A DNA stretch of 64,000 bases from Phycisphaerales bacterium. GTDB taxonomy: Bacteria; Planctomycetota; Phycisphaerae; Phycisphaerales; UBA1924. A program made the position numbers and the translations under genes. The notes under the pieces are model-generated. The model searched no databases. It was not told where the DNA came from and saw nothing but the letters and a program-made list of their open reading frames with translations. The stretch spans positions 62,001 to 126,000 of the forward strand of contig JAJDDK010000007.1 of the NCBI GenBank assembly GCA_029260345.1, written 5' to 3'. Below, one piece after another: positions 36,277-45,509 of the stretch. The stretch's first letter is position 1; each line of letters starts with the position of its first letter.

Positions 36277-36536
36277 CGGTGGCATGTGAGCAATATCCTA
36301 AATGTCTGTCCATTACTCCTCAATATACAAGTGGATACCGAGCGTTAGCGACGACGACAGCAACTTAGTTGTATCGAATGAATAATACCGCACTTCCTTC
36401 GCCTACTTCCTCAACGACGTCGACAACATGATCATTTCATAAGTGATCGCGCGTCAGAGAGCATCTATTTGATTGAGATTCAGCGAGGTTACTGTGATCG
36501 TTTGGGACTGCAGATGCGCTGCTTGACAACATCCAT
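36277..36536. other. Intergenic region at the right edge of the AT-richer block
   Basis: About 260 bp between the candidate immunity gene and the end of the leftward ExbB/ExbD operon. No gene, terminator or repeat is recognisable; the composition returns to GC-rich toward its right side. Confidence 0.4.
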
Positions 36537-39500
36537 TCACTCCCCAACCTCCCGCATCCCCTCCCCTCGCGTCGCCATCAGCGCGGCGGACCAGCTCTTT
36601 GGCTCGTCCTCCAGAATCGCCAGCTCCAGGCGCACTTGTTCGAGCAGGAGGTCGTCGGTCACGTCCGGGCCGGGGTCGCCGTTGCAAGTCGGGCACAGGC
36701 GGGACTCGCCGGGGGTGCGCGGGTCGGGGGCGGTGCGGTCGTTGCGGCATTCGCGGCAGGATGGGCTTCCGTCGATCTGCGTCAGGATGCGCTGGGCGCC
36801 GCCGGTGAGCAGGGCTTCGTAATGCTCGAGCAATTGGCGCACTTCGGGCGCGCTGAGCTTCCGCTGGGCGTCGCCATATTCGCCGAGTCGGTACAGCTCC
36901 AGCGCTTCGGCCAGTGCGAGCCGCGTTTCGAGTGACGCTCGCTCCTGCGCCGGCAGTGTGATGATGCGCGCCAGTGTCGGGTCCATCGAAAGCGCTACGG
37001 CCAGCAGCCAGCGCCGCTCATCACTTCGTGTGGAAAGATCCGCAAGCGCCAGATGCACACTGGCGCCGATGCCGCGCGGCGAGTTGCTCGTCTCATCCCA
37101 CGCATACGCCAGTTCATACAGCCGCCGCGCAAGGTCCCGCCCTGTTGGTGACTGGCTCTCGTATGCCAGTTCTTCCGCGAGGTTGAAAGCCGCGATCGGG
37201 TCGTCCGGTGAGAGCGCCTCCAGGCGCGCCTTGAGGTCGCGCACTGTTGTGCTTGCGAGCCACGCCGCATCGATCTGGCTCACGTCGATCATCGTGGCGC
37301 GCGGGTTTGCATTGACGGTTGCCGTTTGTGGCGCCGCTGCGCCGGATTCGACCAGCACATCCTCCACGCGCAAGCCATACCGAAGCGCCCAGAGCGCAAG
37401 CATCGCCTGCTCCGCCGCGACGGATTGATCCACGATCGAATTCGCGCCGCCGCGCACCGCGCCGAGCTGCTCCATCACGTTCGCGACCGCCGCCGCACGG
37501 CTCGGCCGCTCCGCTGAAATCACGAATGCCATCGCCTCGGCGATGCTTGACTGATCCCCCACGAATCGCTGAAGCGGCCCAACGGCCAGCCGCTGGCGAG
37601 CCACGTGACGGCGCTCGATCTCCTCAAGCGACACCGGCGCGCGGGAATTGGGCGAAAGCATCGCGGCTCGGTCCCGCCACTCGCGGAACAACGCATCGGA
37701 TGCAATATGCGCGGGGGTGGCGCCATCCTGTGATGATGCGCCGCCAAACTCCGCGCCGAAGTCTGCATCATCGCGCTGCGTCTGCGGCAAGGCAGCGCGC
37801 TCGGCATACGCCGCCGCAACCACGTCGCTGAGCTGATCAACCGTGGTCCATTCATTCATCGGCGCCAGCATTTCGAGGAGCCGCTCGGCAAGCGCGAGCC
37901 GCACGGCTTGTTCCCATGCGTCATTGGCCGGCGAAGGAACACGTCGACCTGTGACGTCAGTGACGAGCGCCGTTGTTGACGCATTCCGCGGCGCCTTGCT
38001 GATGGCATCCAGCATCGCGCTCACAATGCCTGGCTCCGCCGCGCGACGGCGCGCCACTTCTTGCGCCCGCGATCGCAACTCATTCGCGGGGCTTTGCAGC
38101 GCAACGCCGACCAGAACATCCGCATCAACCGGCCCCAGCGGCCACGGCGCGCGGCCAATCTCCGCCAGCAGATTTGATCGAGTCTCGAGGTCGCGCTTGC
38201 GCGCTGCAAGGAAACGCAGCGCCCACAGACCATCGCGCTCCTTGCTCGCCTCGCGCACGATGCCCATTGGTTGATTGCCCGTGCGCCCCGCCGCAGCAAC
38301 TGGCGAGAGCGGATCCACCACGATCGCGCCGGCGCCGTTGACATCGCCCCGCCAGCGCAGCGCGGCGGCGGCGTTGAACCGCGCTATCAGCGCCATGCGC
38401 GAAAGTTTCTCGGAAATGGAATTGCGTGGCGTTGGCGTGAGCACTTCGCGCACCGTTCGTGCCCAGACCGCCGCGAATCCCTTTGAATCTGCCGCGATGT
38501 CGGCGTCCCATGCTCGGGCGTAGCGTTCGCGCAACGCGACGCGGCTTTCCACAATCGACCCCCGGCTCAGCGTCATCTCCGACGTTACGGCGGGCGCGCC
38601 GGATCGTGACACGATCCACTCCGTCGCCACGGCGAGATCTGGAACCGGGATCGTTGGTTCATCGAACCACGACAACACCGCGCCCCACGACGGCGGCGCC
38701 TGACCTGCGCCATCAGCCGACCAGCGAACGGTGGAAAGGAGCGACGCAAGTGTGTTCAGCGCCGGTGCGCTCGTCGCCACGTGCGCATCGGACGACAGCA
38801 ACGATTCCGCCGCTTGAAGAATGATTCGATCGGCGCGTCGGCGTCCTTCGGCCGTGTCTGCGTTGGTGACAGTTTCAACGGTCGAATTCCATACGGTCCA
38901 TGCTTCCGCCGCCGCGGTTGCGGGGTGTTGTGCTTGCCAGGCAATCAGTCGCTCAGCGATAACCGGAAGCGTTGCTTCCGCGCCATCCTCAAAGGAGTTT
39001 GTGCGAGCCGAAGTATGAATCTGTGCCGCTTGCAGCGCGTCAATCGCGCGGCGGCGCATCGTTGAATCTGCATTGCGATCTGATGCGATCATGAGCAGCG
39101 TCGCTCCGGACCACACTGCCGTGCGCACATCAGCGCCTGTCACCGACTGATGCTCTGCATTTACCGTATCGAGCCCCGATTCAATCGCGGCGCCCGCGCG
39201 CTCACCGCTCAACGATCGTGGCTCGGCGCGATGCAGAAAATTCATTACGTCTCGCTGCGATTCAAGCAAAGCTGAACTGCTGAATAAATTCCACCGCTGC
39301 CTCAGCGCTTCCGTCGCGCGTTCGAATCGCCATGCCGCCTGTCCGGGGTCGGTCGACAGTTCTGCGTGCGCCAAGTCCAGCCAACGCTGAATCTGCTCCG
39401 GCGATGACAGTTGCTGCACGACCACTTCCGGCGTCAACACGCCGGGAGTTGGATCCGATGGTTGCCGGCCCGGTGCTGCTTGCGGATTTTGCTCGGTGAT

Positions 39501-40178
39501 TTGCTCGGACGTTGCCGGCGCCGCGCGGCGTGTTGCCGACTCGCGCAGCACAATGGCGCCCAAGAGCGCCGCGACCGTCGCCGTTGACACAATGGCCCAA
39601 AACGGCACACCAATTGAAATTCCGCGCTTGCGCCGGCGCGGCTTATGAATGGACTCATAGACCGTTTGACCATTTGAGCGCGAGGCACCGTCCACAGGTC
39701 GCGCTGTCACAATGGGCGCATTCCCCTGTTTGGCGCTCGCAACGATGTGCCGCAACTCCTGATGCAATTCGCGATCGCCAAGCCCGTGCGCGTGTGACAA
39801 CAAGCCAAGCCATTGTCGTGATTCCCGATTCCAGCCCCCCGCTCGCGCCAAAACGTGCGTGGCCAGTTCGCGAAACGCCGCATGCCGCATGGTGGCCGGC
39901 GCGCTGGCGGACTGTGGCGAGCGCAGGAGCGCCGCCAATTGATCGCGCACCGCAGGATCGCTCAATTGCGCAGCCGCCGCGTGCAATGCAAGTCGCACTT
40001 CGTCGGCTTCGTGGGACAACGATTCCGGATGCCGTCGCAACCGCTCCATGCGCCGTTGCAGCGCTGCGCGCACTGAAGCGGGGTCACACTGCTCAGGAGA
40101 AAGCCCGAGGAGATCGAACGGCGAATCGGCGCCGCGCGCCAAGCCAAGAAATCGCTGGATAGGGTTCGGCTGCATCAT
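36537..40178 (-). CDS. Large membrane protein with degenerate J-domain-like N-terminus and zinc-ribbon-like C-terminus
   Basis: A 1213-aa protein, last gene of the seven-gene operon. Residues 18-86 ('SPFDLLGLSPEQCDPASVR' onward, ending 'LSDPAVRDQLAALL') resemble a J-domain but lack the HPD triad (RHPES is nearest). Basic residues precede a single membrane helix at about 188-210 ('VPFWAIVSTATVAALLGAIV'). The large remainder is helical, Ala/Arg-rich and TPR-like, probably periplasmic if the N-terminus is cytoplasmic. Near the end 'CRECRNDR' and 'RLCPTCNGDPG' form a paired C-x-x-C site like a zinc-binding DnaJ segment. The start ATG overlaps the stop of the 899-aa gene by four bases. Not recognised as a named family. 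Confidence 0.8.
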   Translation of the reverse strand: MMQPNPIQRFLGLARGADSPFDLLGLSPEQCDPASVRAALQRRMERLRRHPESLSHEADEVRLALHAAAAQLSDPAVRDQLAALLRSPQSASAPATMRHAAFRELATHVLARAGGWNRESRQWLGLLSHAHGLGDRELHQELRHIVASAKQGNAPIVTARPVDGASRSNGQTVYESIHKPRRRKRGISIGVPFWAIVSTATVAALLGAIVLRESATRRAAPATSEQITEQNPQAAPGRQPSDPTPGVLTPEVVVQQLSSPEQIQRWLDLAHAELSTDPGQAAWRFERATEALRQRWNLFSSSALLESQRDVMNFLHRAEPRSLSGERAGAAIESGLDTVNAEHQSVTGADVRTAVWSGATLLMIASDRNADSTMRRRAIDALQAAQIHTSARTNSFEDGAEATLPVIAERLIAWQAQHPATAAAEAWTVWNSTVETVTNADTAEGRRRADRIILQAAESLLSSDAHVATSAPALNTLASLLSTVRWSADGAGQAPPSWGAVLSWFDEPTIPVPDLAVATEWIVSRSGAPAVTSEMTLSRGSIVESRVALRERYARAWDADIAADSKGFAAVWARTVREVLTPTPRNSISEKLSRMALIARFNAAAALRWRGDVNGAGAIVVDPLSPVAAAGRTGNQPMGIVREASKERDGLWALRFLAARKRDLETRSNLLAEIGRAPWPLGPVDADVLVGVALQSPANELRSRAQEVARRRAAEPGIVSAMLDAISKAPRNASTTALVTDVTGRRVPSPANDAWEQAVRLALAERLLEMLAPMNEWTTVDQLSDVVAAAYAERAALPQTQRDDADFGAEFGGASSQDGATPAHIASDALFREWRDRAAMLSPNSRAPVSLEEIERRHVARQRLAVGPLQRFVGDQSSIAEAMAFVISAERPSRAAAVANVMEQLGAVRGGANSIVDQSVAAEQAMLALWALRYGLRVEDVLVESGAAAPQTATVNANPRATMIDVSQIDAAWLASTTVRDLKARLEALSPDDPIAAFNLAEELAYESQSPTGRDLARRLYELAYAWDETSNSPRGIGASVHLALADLSTRSDERRWLLAVALSMDPTLARIITLPAQERASLETRLALAEALELYRLGEYGDAQRKLSAPEVRQLLEHYEALLTGGAQRILTQIDGSPSCRECRNDRTAPDPRTPGESRLCPTCNGDPGPDVTDDLLLEQVRLELAILEDEPKSWSAALMATRGEGMREVGE

Positions 40179-42874
40179 GAGGCGTCACCCGACGAGCCGC
40201 GCCACTCGACACCGAGTTGTGCCGCCAATTCCCTGAATCGTTCATTCCATGGCGCCGGTCCAAGGTCCGGGCGCAGCGCGATGTGCTGGCGCAGCGCTTC
40301 GCGAGCGCGGTCGGGGTCGTTCGTTGCGAGCAATTCGATCAGCCGCACGCGTGATTCAAACCACGCGCCGGTGTTCGGATCAAGCCCAGACGACAAAGTG
40401 CGCCAGCACGAAAGCGCCGTTTCACGATCACCCTTGGCCTCGGCCAATTCCGCGAGTCGTCGCAGCGCCGCCTGATCGCGCGGCTGATCACGCAGCACCA
40501 GAACATGACGCCGATACGCAAGGTCGAGTGACTCGTCATCACCGGTCGCGGACCACACATCAAACGCGGCGTGCGCCACCGCCGCCTGAATCGCCAGCGT
40601 TTGCGAACGGCTCAGATCCTGCGCGGCGGCCTCGCCATCCACCAGGAGCCGCGCGCCGCGACCGACAACATCGCGCGCCGTAGCGGCAGTGGCGCTCGCA
40701 TCGGCGGATTGCAACGATGCAGCGCGCCATCGGTCCACCGCAAAATTGAAGATCGCGCGATCGGCAAAGCCGGTGTAGCGTTCATCACCGGTTCGGCGGA
40801 TCATTGCGGCGTAGCGCGAGGCGCCCGCTTCATCCTGCTGCGCCAAAGCCAACTGCATTCGTCGGAAGGTGATCTCATTCTCCGGGGGCGGCGACGCCAG
40901 CCCGGTCGCGATGACCGCATCGAGGGTATCGAGCGCCGCCTGCGCGCGGCCCGCATCGGGCGTTTGCACGCTGAGGAGCGCATCAAGAAGACGCCGCGCG
41001 CGCGTGATCGCAAGTTCCGCAGCGCGCTGATCACCTGCCGCAGCGCGCGAGCGATCCAGCGCCAGCAGTGGCTCCGCCACGGCCGCATATCGCAGCGCCG
41101 CCCAATCGCGCCGAGCCGATGGAGTCTCGCGATACATGTCGTACAGCAATCGCGCCGCATGTCGCTGTGAAGCTTCATACGCCGGTGATTCGCGCGGCGT
41201 TTCGATCAGAATCGCCACCGCGTCCTCCGGCGCGAGGTCGCCACCCGCCGCAAGTTGCACACGAAGCACACCGGCGCGCTCGTCATCAGGAAAACGATCG
41301 ATGAAACGTGCGGCGATCGCATCTGATTCCACCGTTGCGTGCTCGCCGGAACCGGCGCGGCGTGCCGCGCGGTGCGCCATCCAGAGCGCGTCCGCCGCAC
41401 GCTGGCGATCACTGAATTGATTCGACGCCGTCTCAAGGGCTTCCGCCGCTTCGGCCGCCGCCCGTGCATCCTGCCCGGACCCGAAGTACAGCGCCATACC
41501 GAGCAACATGGTCGTGACGGCCCGTGCCTCGGGATAGGCCGCGGCATCGACACTTCGAATCGCGGCGCGCAAGAGTTCCGCCGCTTGCCGATACGCGACG
41601 GTCGTTGCGACATTGCCGGTCGGCGCATCGGGATCGCCAGATTCTGCGCGATGCGCGTCGCGCGCCGATTCATACGCCACCAAGCCACGCACATGCGAGC
41701 CAATAAAACCGCTATCGGCGATCGGCGCGGCGCCGTATCGCGTGCACAGGTCAACCAGTTGCGCGATTTCCTGTTGTTGCACCAGGTCGGCGACCGCCAA
41801 CCGCGACAACTTTCGGCGTGATTCTTCGCCGCGCCCTTCACCTTCGAGAGCGGACACCGCCAGCAGTCGCGCCACACTTGCCGGAAGTGGTTGTGTGACG
41901 CCATTTGGCCCTCGCCTTCGTTGGGCGACAAACCGCTCGACATCCTCCCAGCGCGAGAGCCGAATCAACACGGTCAGGCGGCGTACAGGGACTTGCTCGC
42001 GCACGGACTCAGCGACGTCGTTGTGCGCTTCAATATGGTCCAGCCAGTCCAGCGCGCCGCCGCTGTCGCCGAGGACCGCCAGACACACCGCGACCCCAAT
42101 TGCGGAGCGCGCGACGTGTTCGAATTGCAACGCAGAATCCGAAACACGATCCAGTTCCGGGGCCTGATTCACGTCCGCGCCGAGCAACCAGCCGAACTGC
42201 CGCAGCGCCTCCTGCGCCCGCGCCGGCGCATTCTGGAATTCGGCGAGATAAGTGTTTGACCATGCCGCAAGGTAATAGCCGAGCGAGCGGCGTCGCCGCG
42301 CATCGCGCAGGGCACGAGACAACAGCTCCGGGTCGTACTCGCGGCCGGACTCTTCCTGCCGTTGAATGGCCAGGACATCCTGATGCGCTGCTGCAGCGAT
42401 GGTTTCAAAGACCGGCGCCACGTTGTCGAAAATGCGCATCGCTTCTTCAATTTCCGATCGATCGGCAAGACGCAGTCGCGCTCGTTCGATGATGCGTTCG
42501 GCGCGGGCGTAGCGCGCCCGTTCGAGGTCGAGCCGCAGGCTGGCGCTGGCGTTCGGCGGCGCGACGGATAAAAGGTCGCGTGCGCGCGATTCCCATTCCT
42601 GACGGGTCGCTGCGTCATCGGTGGACTCAATCAATTCGGCGTACAGCGCTGCGAGCCGCTCCGCGATTGGACCTCGCTCTGATGGCGGCGTGCGCACGAG
42701 GCGATCGTGTAACTGCTCGGCCAGCAGCGCGGTCAATTTGTGCGATTCGAGAAAGGACTCGACCACCGTGTCGGGTGACTCCTGCGCCAGTGCGGCGCCA
42801 GTCAGCGCAAACGACAACGCCGCGACAAACGCGCACACCACTTCATGATGCCCTCGCTTACGACGCCGGCACAT
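40175..42874 (-). CDS. Exported TPR-like protein in the ExbB/ExbD operon
   Basis: An 899-aa protein with a signal peptide ('FVAALSFALTGAALAQ') and a mature part of Ala/Arg-rich helical repeats in the TPR/SEL1 style ('AVCLAVLGDSGGALDWLDHI', 'LRRLAELAEAKGDRETALSC'). It is expected in the periplasm, possibly facing the membrane components of the operon. The start overlaps the preceding exbD by 17 bases and its stop overlaps the next gene by four. Similar long helical exported proteins in planctomycetes are unannotated. No enzymatic motif is visible. Confidence 0.83.
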   Translation of the reverse strand: MCRRRKRGHHEVVCAFVAALSFALTGAALAQESPDTVVESFLESHKLTALLAEQLHDRLVRTPPSERGPIAERLAALYAELIESTDDAATRQEWESRARDLLSVAPPNASASLRLDLERARYARAERIIERARLRLADRSEIEEAMRIFDNVAPVFETIAAAAHQDVLAIQRQEESGREYDPELLSRALRDARRRRSLGYYLAAWSNTYLAEFQNAPARAQEALRQFGWLLGADVNQAPELDRVSDSALQFEHVARSAIGVAVCLAVLGDSGGALDWLDHIEAHNDVAESVREQVPVRRLTVLIRLSRWEDVERFVAQRRRGPNGVTQPLPASVARLLAVSALEGEGRGEESRRKLSRLAVADLVQQQEIAQLVDLCTRYGAAPIADSGFIGSHVRGLVAYESARDAHRAESGDPDAPTGNVATTVAYRQAAELLRAAIRSVDAAAYPEARAVTTMLLGMALYFGSGQDARAAAEAAEALETASNQFSDRQRAADALWMAHRAARRAGSGEHATVESDAIAARFIDRFPDDERAGVLRVQLAAGGDLAPEDAVAILIETPRESPAYEASQRHAARLLYDMYRETPSARRDWAALRYAAVAEPLLALDRSRAAAGDQRAAELAITRARRLLDALLSVQTPDAGRAQAALDTLDAVIATGLASPPPENEITFRRMQLALAQQDEAGASRYAAMIRRTGDERYTGFADRAIFNFAVDRWRAASLQSADASATAATARDVVGRGARLLVDGEAAAQDLSRSQTLAIQAAVAHAAFDVWSATGDDESLDLAYRRHVLVLRDQPRDQAALRRLAELAEAKGDRETALSCWRTLSSGLDPNTGAWFESRVRLIELLATNDPDRAREALRQHIALRPDLGPAPWNERFRELAAQLGVEWRGSSGDAS

Positions 42875-43271
42875 AGCTCACCTTCTCAAACCCCGCATCG
42901 CGGCATGCCTGTACCGCCGCAGCGGCGCTCTCCACGCGCACGTCGTCCGACACCCGCACAAACACGCCCGGCTCAAGCGGCAACTCACGCAGCGCCGCGA
43001 CCAGTGACGCTTTATCAATCAGCACTCGCGCGCCAAGGCGGAACACATCGCGATCACCGTCGCGCACCACATCCACTATCTGCGGCTCAAGATCAGACGC
43101 GCGACCGGCTGCACGTTGTTCTTTCAGACCGGGCGTGAGGTGCGCCTCGGGCTGCGAGAATGTGGTTGTCGCCATGAAGAAAATGAGAAGCAGAAAGATC
43201 ACATCGATCATGCTCGTCACTTGCAGACGATTCACCACGGATCGCGGCGCCGTGTTGGCTCGAAATTTCAT
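42858..43271 (-). CDS. ExbD/TolR-family protein (second copy)
   Basis: A 137-aa biopolymer-transport protein with one N-terminal membrane helix and a periplasmic domain. 'VTSMIDVIFLLLIFFMATTT' carries the conserved Asp in the helix that forms the proton path with ExbB. The periplasmic part ends 'VQACRDAGFEKVSYVPAS', typical of the family fold. Its start overlaps the first exbD stop (ATGA) and its end overlaps the next gene by 17 bases. With the ExbB-like protein it should make a proton-driven motor. Confidence 0.92.
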   Translation of the reverse strand: MKFRANTAPRSVVNRLQVTSMIDVIFLLLIFFMATTTFSQPEAHLTPGLKEQRAAGRASDLEPQIVDVVRDGDRDVFRLGARVLIDKASLVAALRELPLEPGVFVRVSDDVRVESAAAAVQACRDAGFEKVSYVPAS

Positions 43272-43705
43272 GATCCGCCTCCTCGTGGAGGCTCGGTCGC
43301 CAGTCGTACGCCGCGCAGTCCGGCTTCGGCAAGCCCGCGCGCGATGTCGTTGAGCACACCGGCGGAAAGGTTGCGATCAGCGCGCACCGTCAACTCAACG
43401 TTTGACGCATCGTCACCGGCAAGGGCGACTTCCGCCGCGACCTTGCGCACAAGGCGGTTCAGATCAATGACCTGCTGCTCGACGATGATCGAACCATCTT
43501 CCGCGATATTGACGATGATCCCGGCGGACATCTGACTGTCCAGTTCCTCCCCCGCTTCCTGAGGCAGATCAATATCCGCGCGCGTCATGCGCGCAAACTG
43601 CGCCGTCGTCATGAAGAAAATGATCAACAGAAACACCACGTCGATCATGCCAGTGATGTCGACGTCGAGCAGATTCGAAGATGGTTGCTTGGGACGCAGC
43701 TTCAT
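43268..43705 (-). CDS. ExbD/TolR-family protein (first copy)
   Basis: A 145-aa protein. 'LLDVDITGMIDVVFLLIIFF' supplies the membrane helix with its Asp, followed by 'MTTAQFARMTRADIDLPQEA' and a periplasmic domain with 'VELTVRADRNLSAGVLNDIA', the common ExbD/TolR C-terminal pattern. Overlaps of four bases with both neighbours show tight coupling. Two different ExbD proteins after one ExbB is common in planctomycetes and Myxobacteria; the two may form a hetero-dimer in the pore. Confidence 0.94.
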   Translation of the reverse strand: MKLRPKQPSSNLLDVDITGMIDVVFLLIIFFMTTAQFARMTRADIDLPQEAGEELDSQMSAGIIVNIAEDGSIIVEQQVIDLNRLVRKVAAEVALAGDDASNVELTVRADRNLSAGVLNDIARGLAEAGLRGVRLATEPPRGGGS

Positions 43706-44427
43706 GCGGCGGGTCCGGATTGATCCGAGCCGGAGGCGCCGCCCGCCTGATCGAGGTGCGCCGCGAGTTCTTCGATGGTGGAGGCGACATCGCTGGACAG
43801 CGCATCGATGCGATTGCGAAAGAACGTGAACGCCGCCGTTGCGGGAATTGCGAGAGACAATCCCATGAGCGTCGTCACCAGCGCCTTGGAAATATCACCG
43901 GCGAGTTGGTCCGGGCGAGCGAATCCCTCAGATGAACTAATCGTGTCGAACGCGCCGACCATGCCGACGACCGTTCCCAGCAGTCCGAGCATCGGCGCGA
44001 TTGCGGCGATCAATCCAAGCCCGTCGGTCGAGCGATACAGCCGCGCCACTTGCTCCTGCCCGGCCTCTTCGAGCGCGCCCTTCAGCTCCAGCCATCCGAA
44101 GACGGAGCGTTTGCATCGCGTCAGACCCGCATTCATGACGCGTGTCAGGAAGCAGTCGTTGTCTTCGTCTTCACAGTACTTTTGAGCCGCGTCCACATCG
44201 CCGCGGGACAGCGCATCGTCGAGTTCATCAATCACCTCGGGCGGCGCCAGTGCAATTTCGCGCAGTTGCAAGGCGTGCATTACGACGAGCGCAAGCGCTG
44301 CGATGGACAAGGCGATGATGATGTACGCAATCGTGCCGCCGGCGCCGATGAGTTGAAGAATCGACACGCCGCCATCAGCATTCTGAGAGCCGATGAGTAG
44401 TGTCGAATTGATACCGAAATCGGTCAT
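43702..44427 (-). CDS. ExbB/TolQ/MotA-family proton channel protein
   Basis: A 241-aa inner-membrane protein. Helix 1 is 'LIGAGGTIAYIIIALSIAAL'; the conserved double-helix block is 'GLIAAIAPMLGLLGTVVGMV' followed by 'GAFDTISSS' and 'ALVTTLMGLSLAIPATAAFT', which matches the ExbB/TolQ/MotA signature (P-x-L-G-L-L-G-T-V, then T-x-x-G-L-x-x-A-I-P). It forms the pentameric motor stator with ExbD. Overlaps by four bases at each end with its operon neighbours. Energises a process carried out by the VWA and TPR-like proteins of the same operon, by inference. Confidence 0.95.
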   Translation of the reverse strand: MTDFGINSTLLIGSQNADGGVSILQLIGAGGTIAYIIIALSIAALALVVMHALQLREIALAPPEVIDELDDALSRGDVDAAQKYCEDEDNDCFLTRVMNAGLTRCKRSVFGWLELKGALEEAGQEQVARLYRSTDGLGLIAAIAPMLGLLGTVVGMVGAFDTISSSEGFARPDQLAGDISKALVTTLMGLSLAIPATAAFTFFRNRIDALSSDVASTIEELAAHLDQAGGASGSDQSGPAA

Positions 44428-45509
44428 GATCTCTCCTTGTGCGCCGTTGAGGCCGCACCGGTTTCATCGGATCGCTGAACCTGACGGCGATTCAGCCATT
44501 GCAGCGCCGGATGTGTCGAGTCAAACTCCACCAATTCATCGTGAATCGCCGCGGCGCCGAGGGTGTCGCCATCTTGCTCCAGCGCGTCGGCAACCAGCGC
44601 CAGACACACGCCGGCCAGGTACCGCTGGGAATCACCGAATCGGGCGGGCACATGCAGAAGCTGCACCATGCCGCGTCGGCGATCGGCGCTGGATCGTTCC
44701 AGAAGAAACGACCGTCCAATCGCTGCGCGGCGCCACGCTTCTTTCCACGTGCCCTCGTCGCGCGACAGACCGGCGCGCAGCCATTGCCGCGCATCGGCGC
44801 GCGTCGATGCCTCGGCGCTGCCGGCGGCGATGATTTGAATCACAAGTGAAACCGCGGCGTCATCTGAAGATGTGATCGTTTCGACGTCCGCGCCTTGGGC
44901 TCGCGCATACAAGCGTGCGAGCGCAGCGCGTGGCCCGGCTTCGTCCGGCTCATCGAGCACCATTGCTGATGTAGCGGTGTCTTCGAGCCAGATCGGCGGC
45001 AACTGAGGCGCCAGGAATAGTTCCGCATCCAGCATGCTGGCGTCGGGTCGCTCGCCCGCAATGGTGACTCCGGCGCGCCGCAAGCGCATGGCGACCAGCC
45101 ACGGCTCCACCGCCGACGACTGCGCCAGATTCGCCAGTCGGCACTGCAACAACCCTTCGGCGATCATCAGTGAAAGTGGCCCGTCCGAATCGCGATACTG
45201 TTCGAACAGCTCCTCGAACAAGGGCTGCGCCATCATGATGTCGCCGCGCGCCAAGCGCGTGCGCGCTCGCCATGCAAGATCGGAAACACTTGCAAAGGCG
45301 GCTGCGTCTTCAGCGAACTCGCCTTCGACCGTTTGCACACGATCCCAACTGATGATGCGAGGCGCCGTCCCGCCCACTTCAACCCCTTGGGGCGTGATGG
45401 CGACGATGGAGTCATTCGTGAGGCGCCCGCCGCGCAACTGGACTTGCGCTGACACCGGCGTCACTAGAACGCATAACAAAAGGAAGGCGAGGCATTGGCG
45501 CATGCTCAT
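44424..45509 (-). CDS. Exported protein in the ExbB/ExbD operon
   Basis: A 361-aa protein with a signal peptide ('CLAFLLLCVLVTPVSAQ'). The first part resembles a small beta module ('RLTNDSIVAITPQGVEVGG'), followed by helical TPR-like sequence ('GDIMMAQPLFEELFEQYRDS', 'GDTLGAAAIHDELVEFDSTH'). Location is expected to be periplasmic or at the outer face. It overlaps the VWA gene and the exbB gene by four bases each. I do not recognise a family. Confidence 0.82.
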   Translation of the reverse strand: MSMRQCLAFLLLCVLVTPVSAQVQLRGGRLTNDSIVAITPQGVEVGGTAPRIISWDRVQTVEGEFAEDAAAFASVSDLAWRARTRLARGDIMMAQPLFEELFEQYRDSDGPLSLMIAEGLLQCRLANLAQSSAVEPWLVAMRLRRAGVTIAGERPDASMLDAELFLAPQLPPIWLEDTATSAMVLDEPDEAGPRAALARLYARAQGADVETITSSDDAAVSLVIQIIAAGSAEASTRADARQWLRAGLSRDEGTWKEAWRRAAIGRSFLLERSSADRRRGMVQLLHVPARFGDSQRYLAGVCLALVADALEQDGDTLGAAAIHDELVEFDSTHPALQWLNRRQVQRSDETGAASTAHKERS

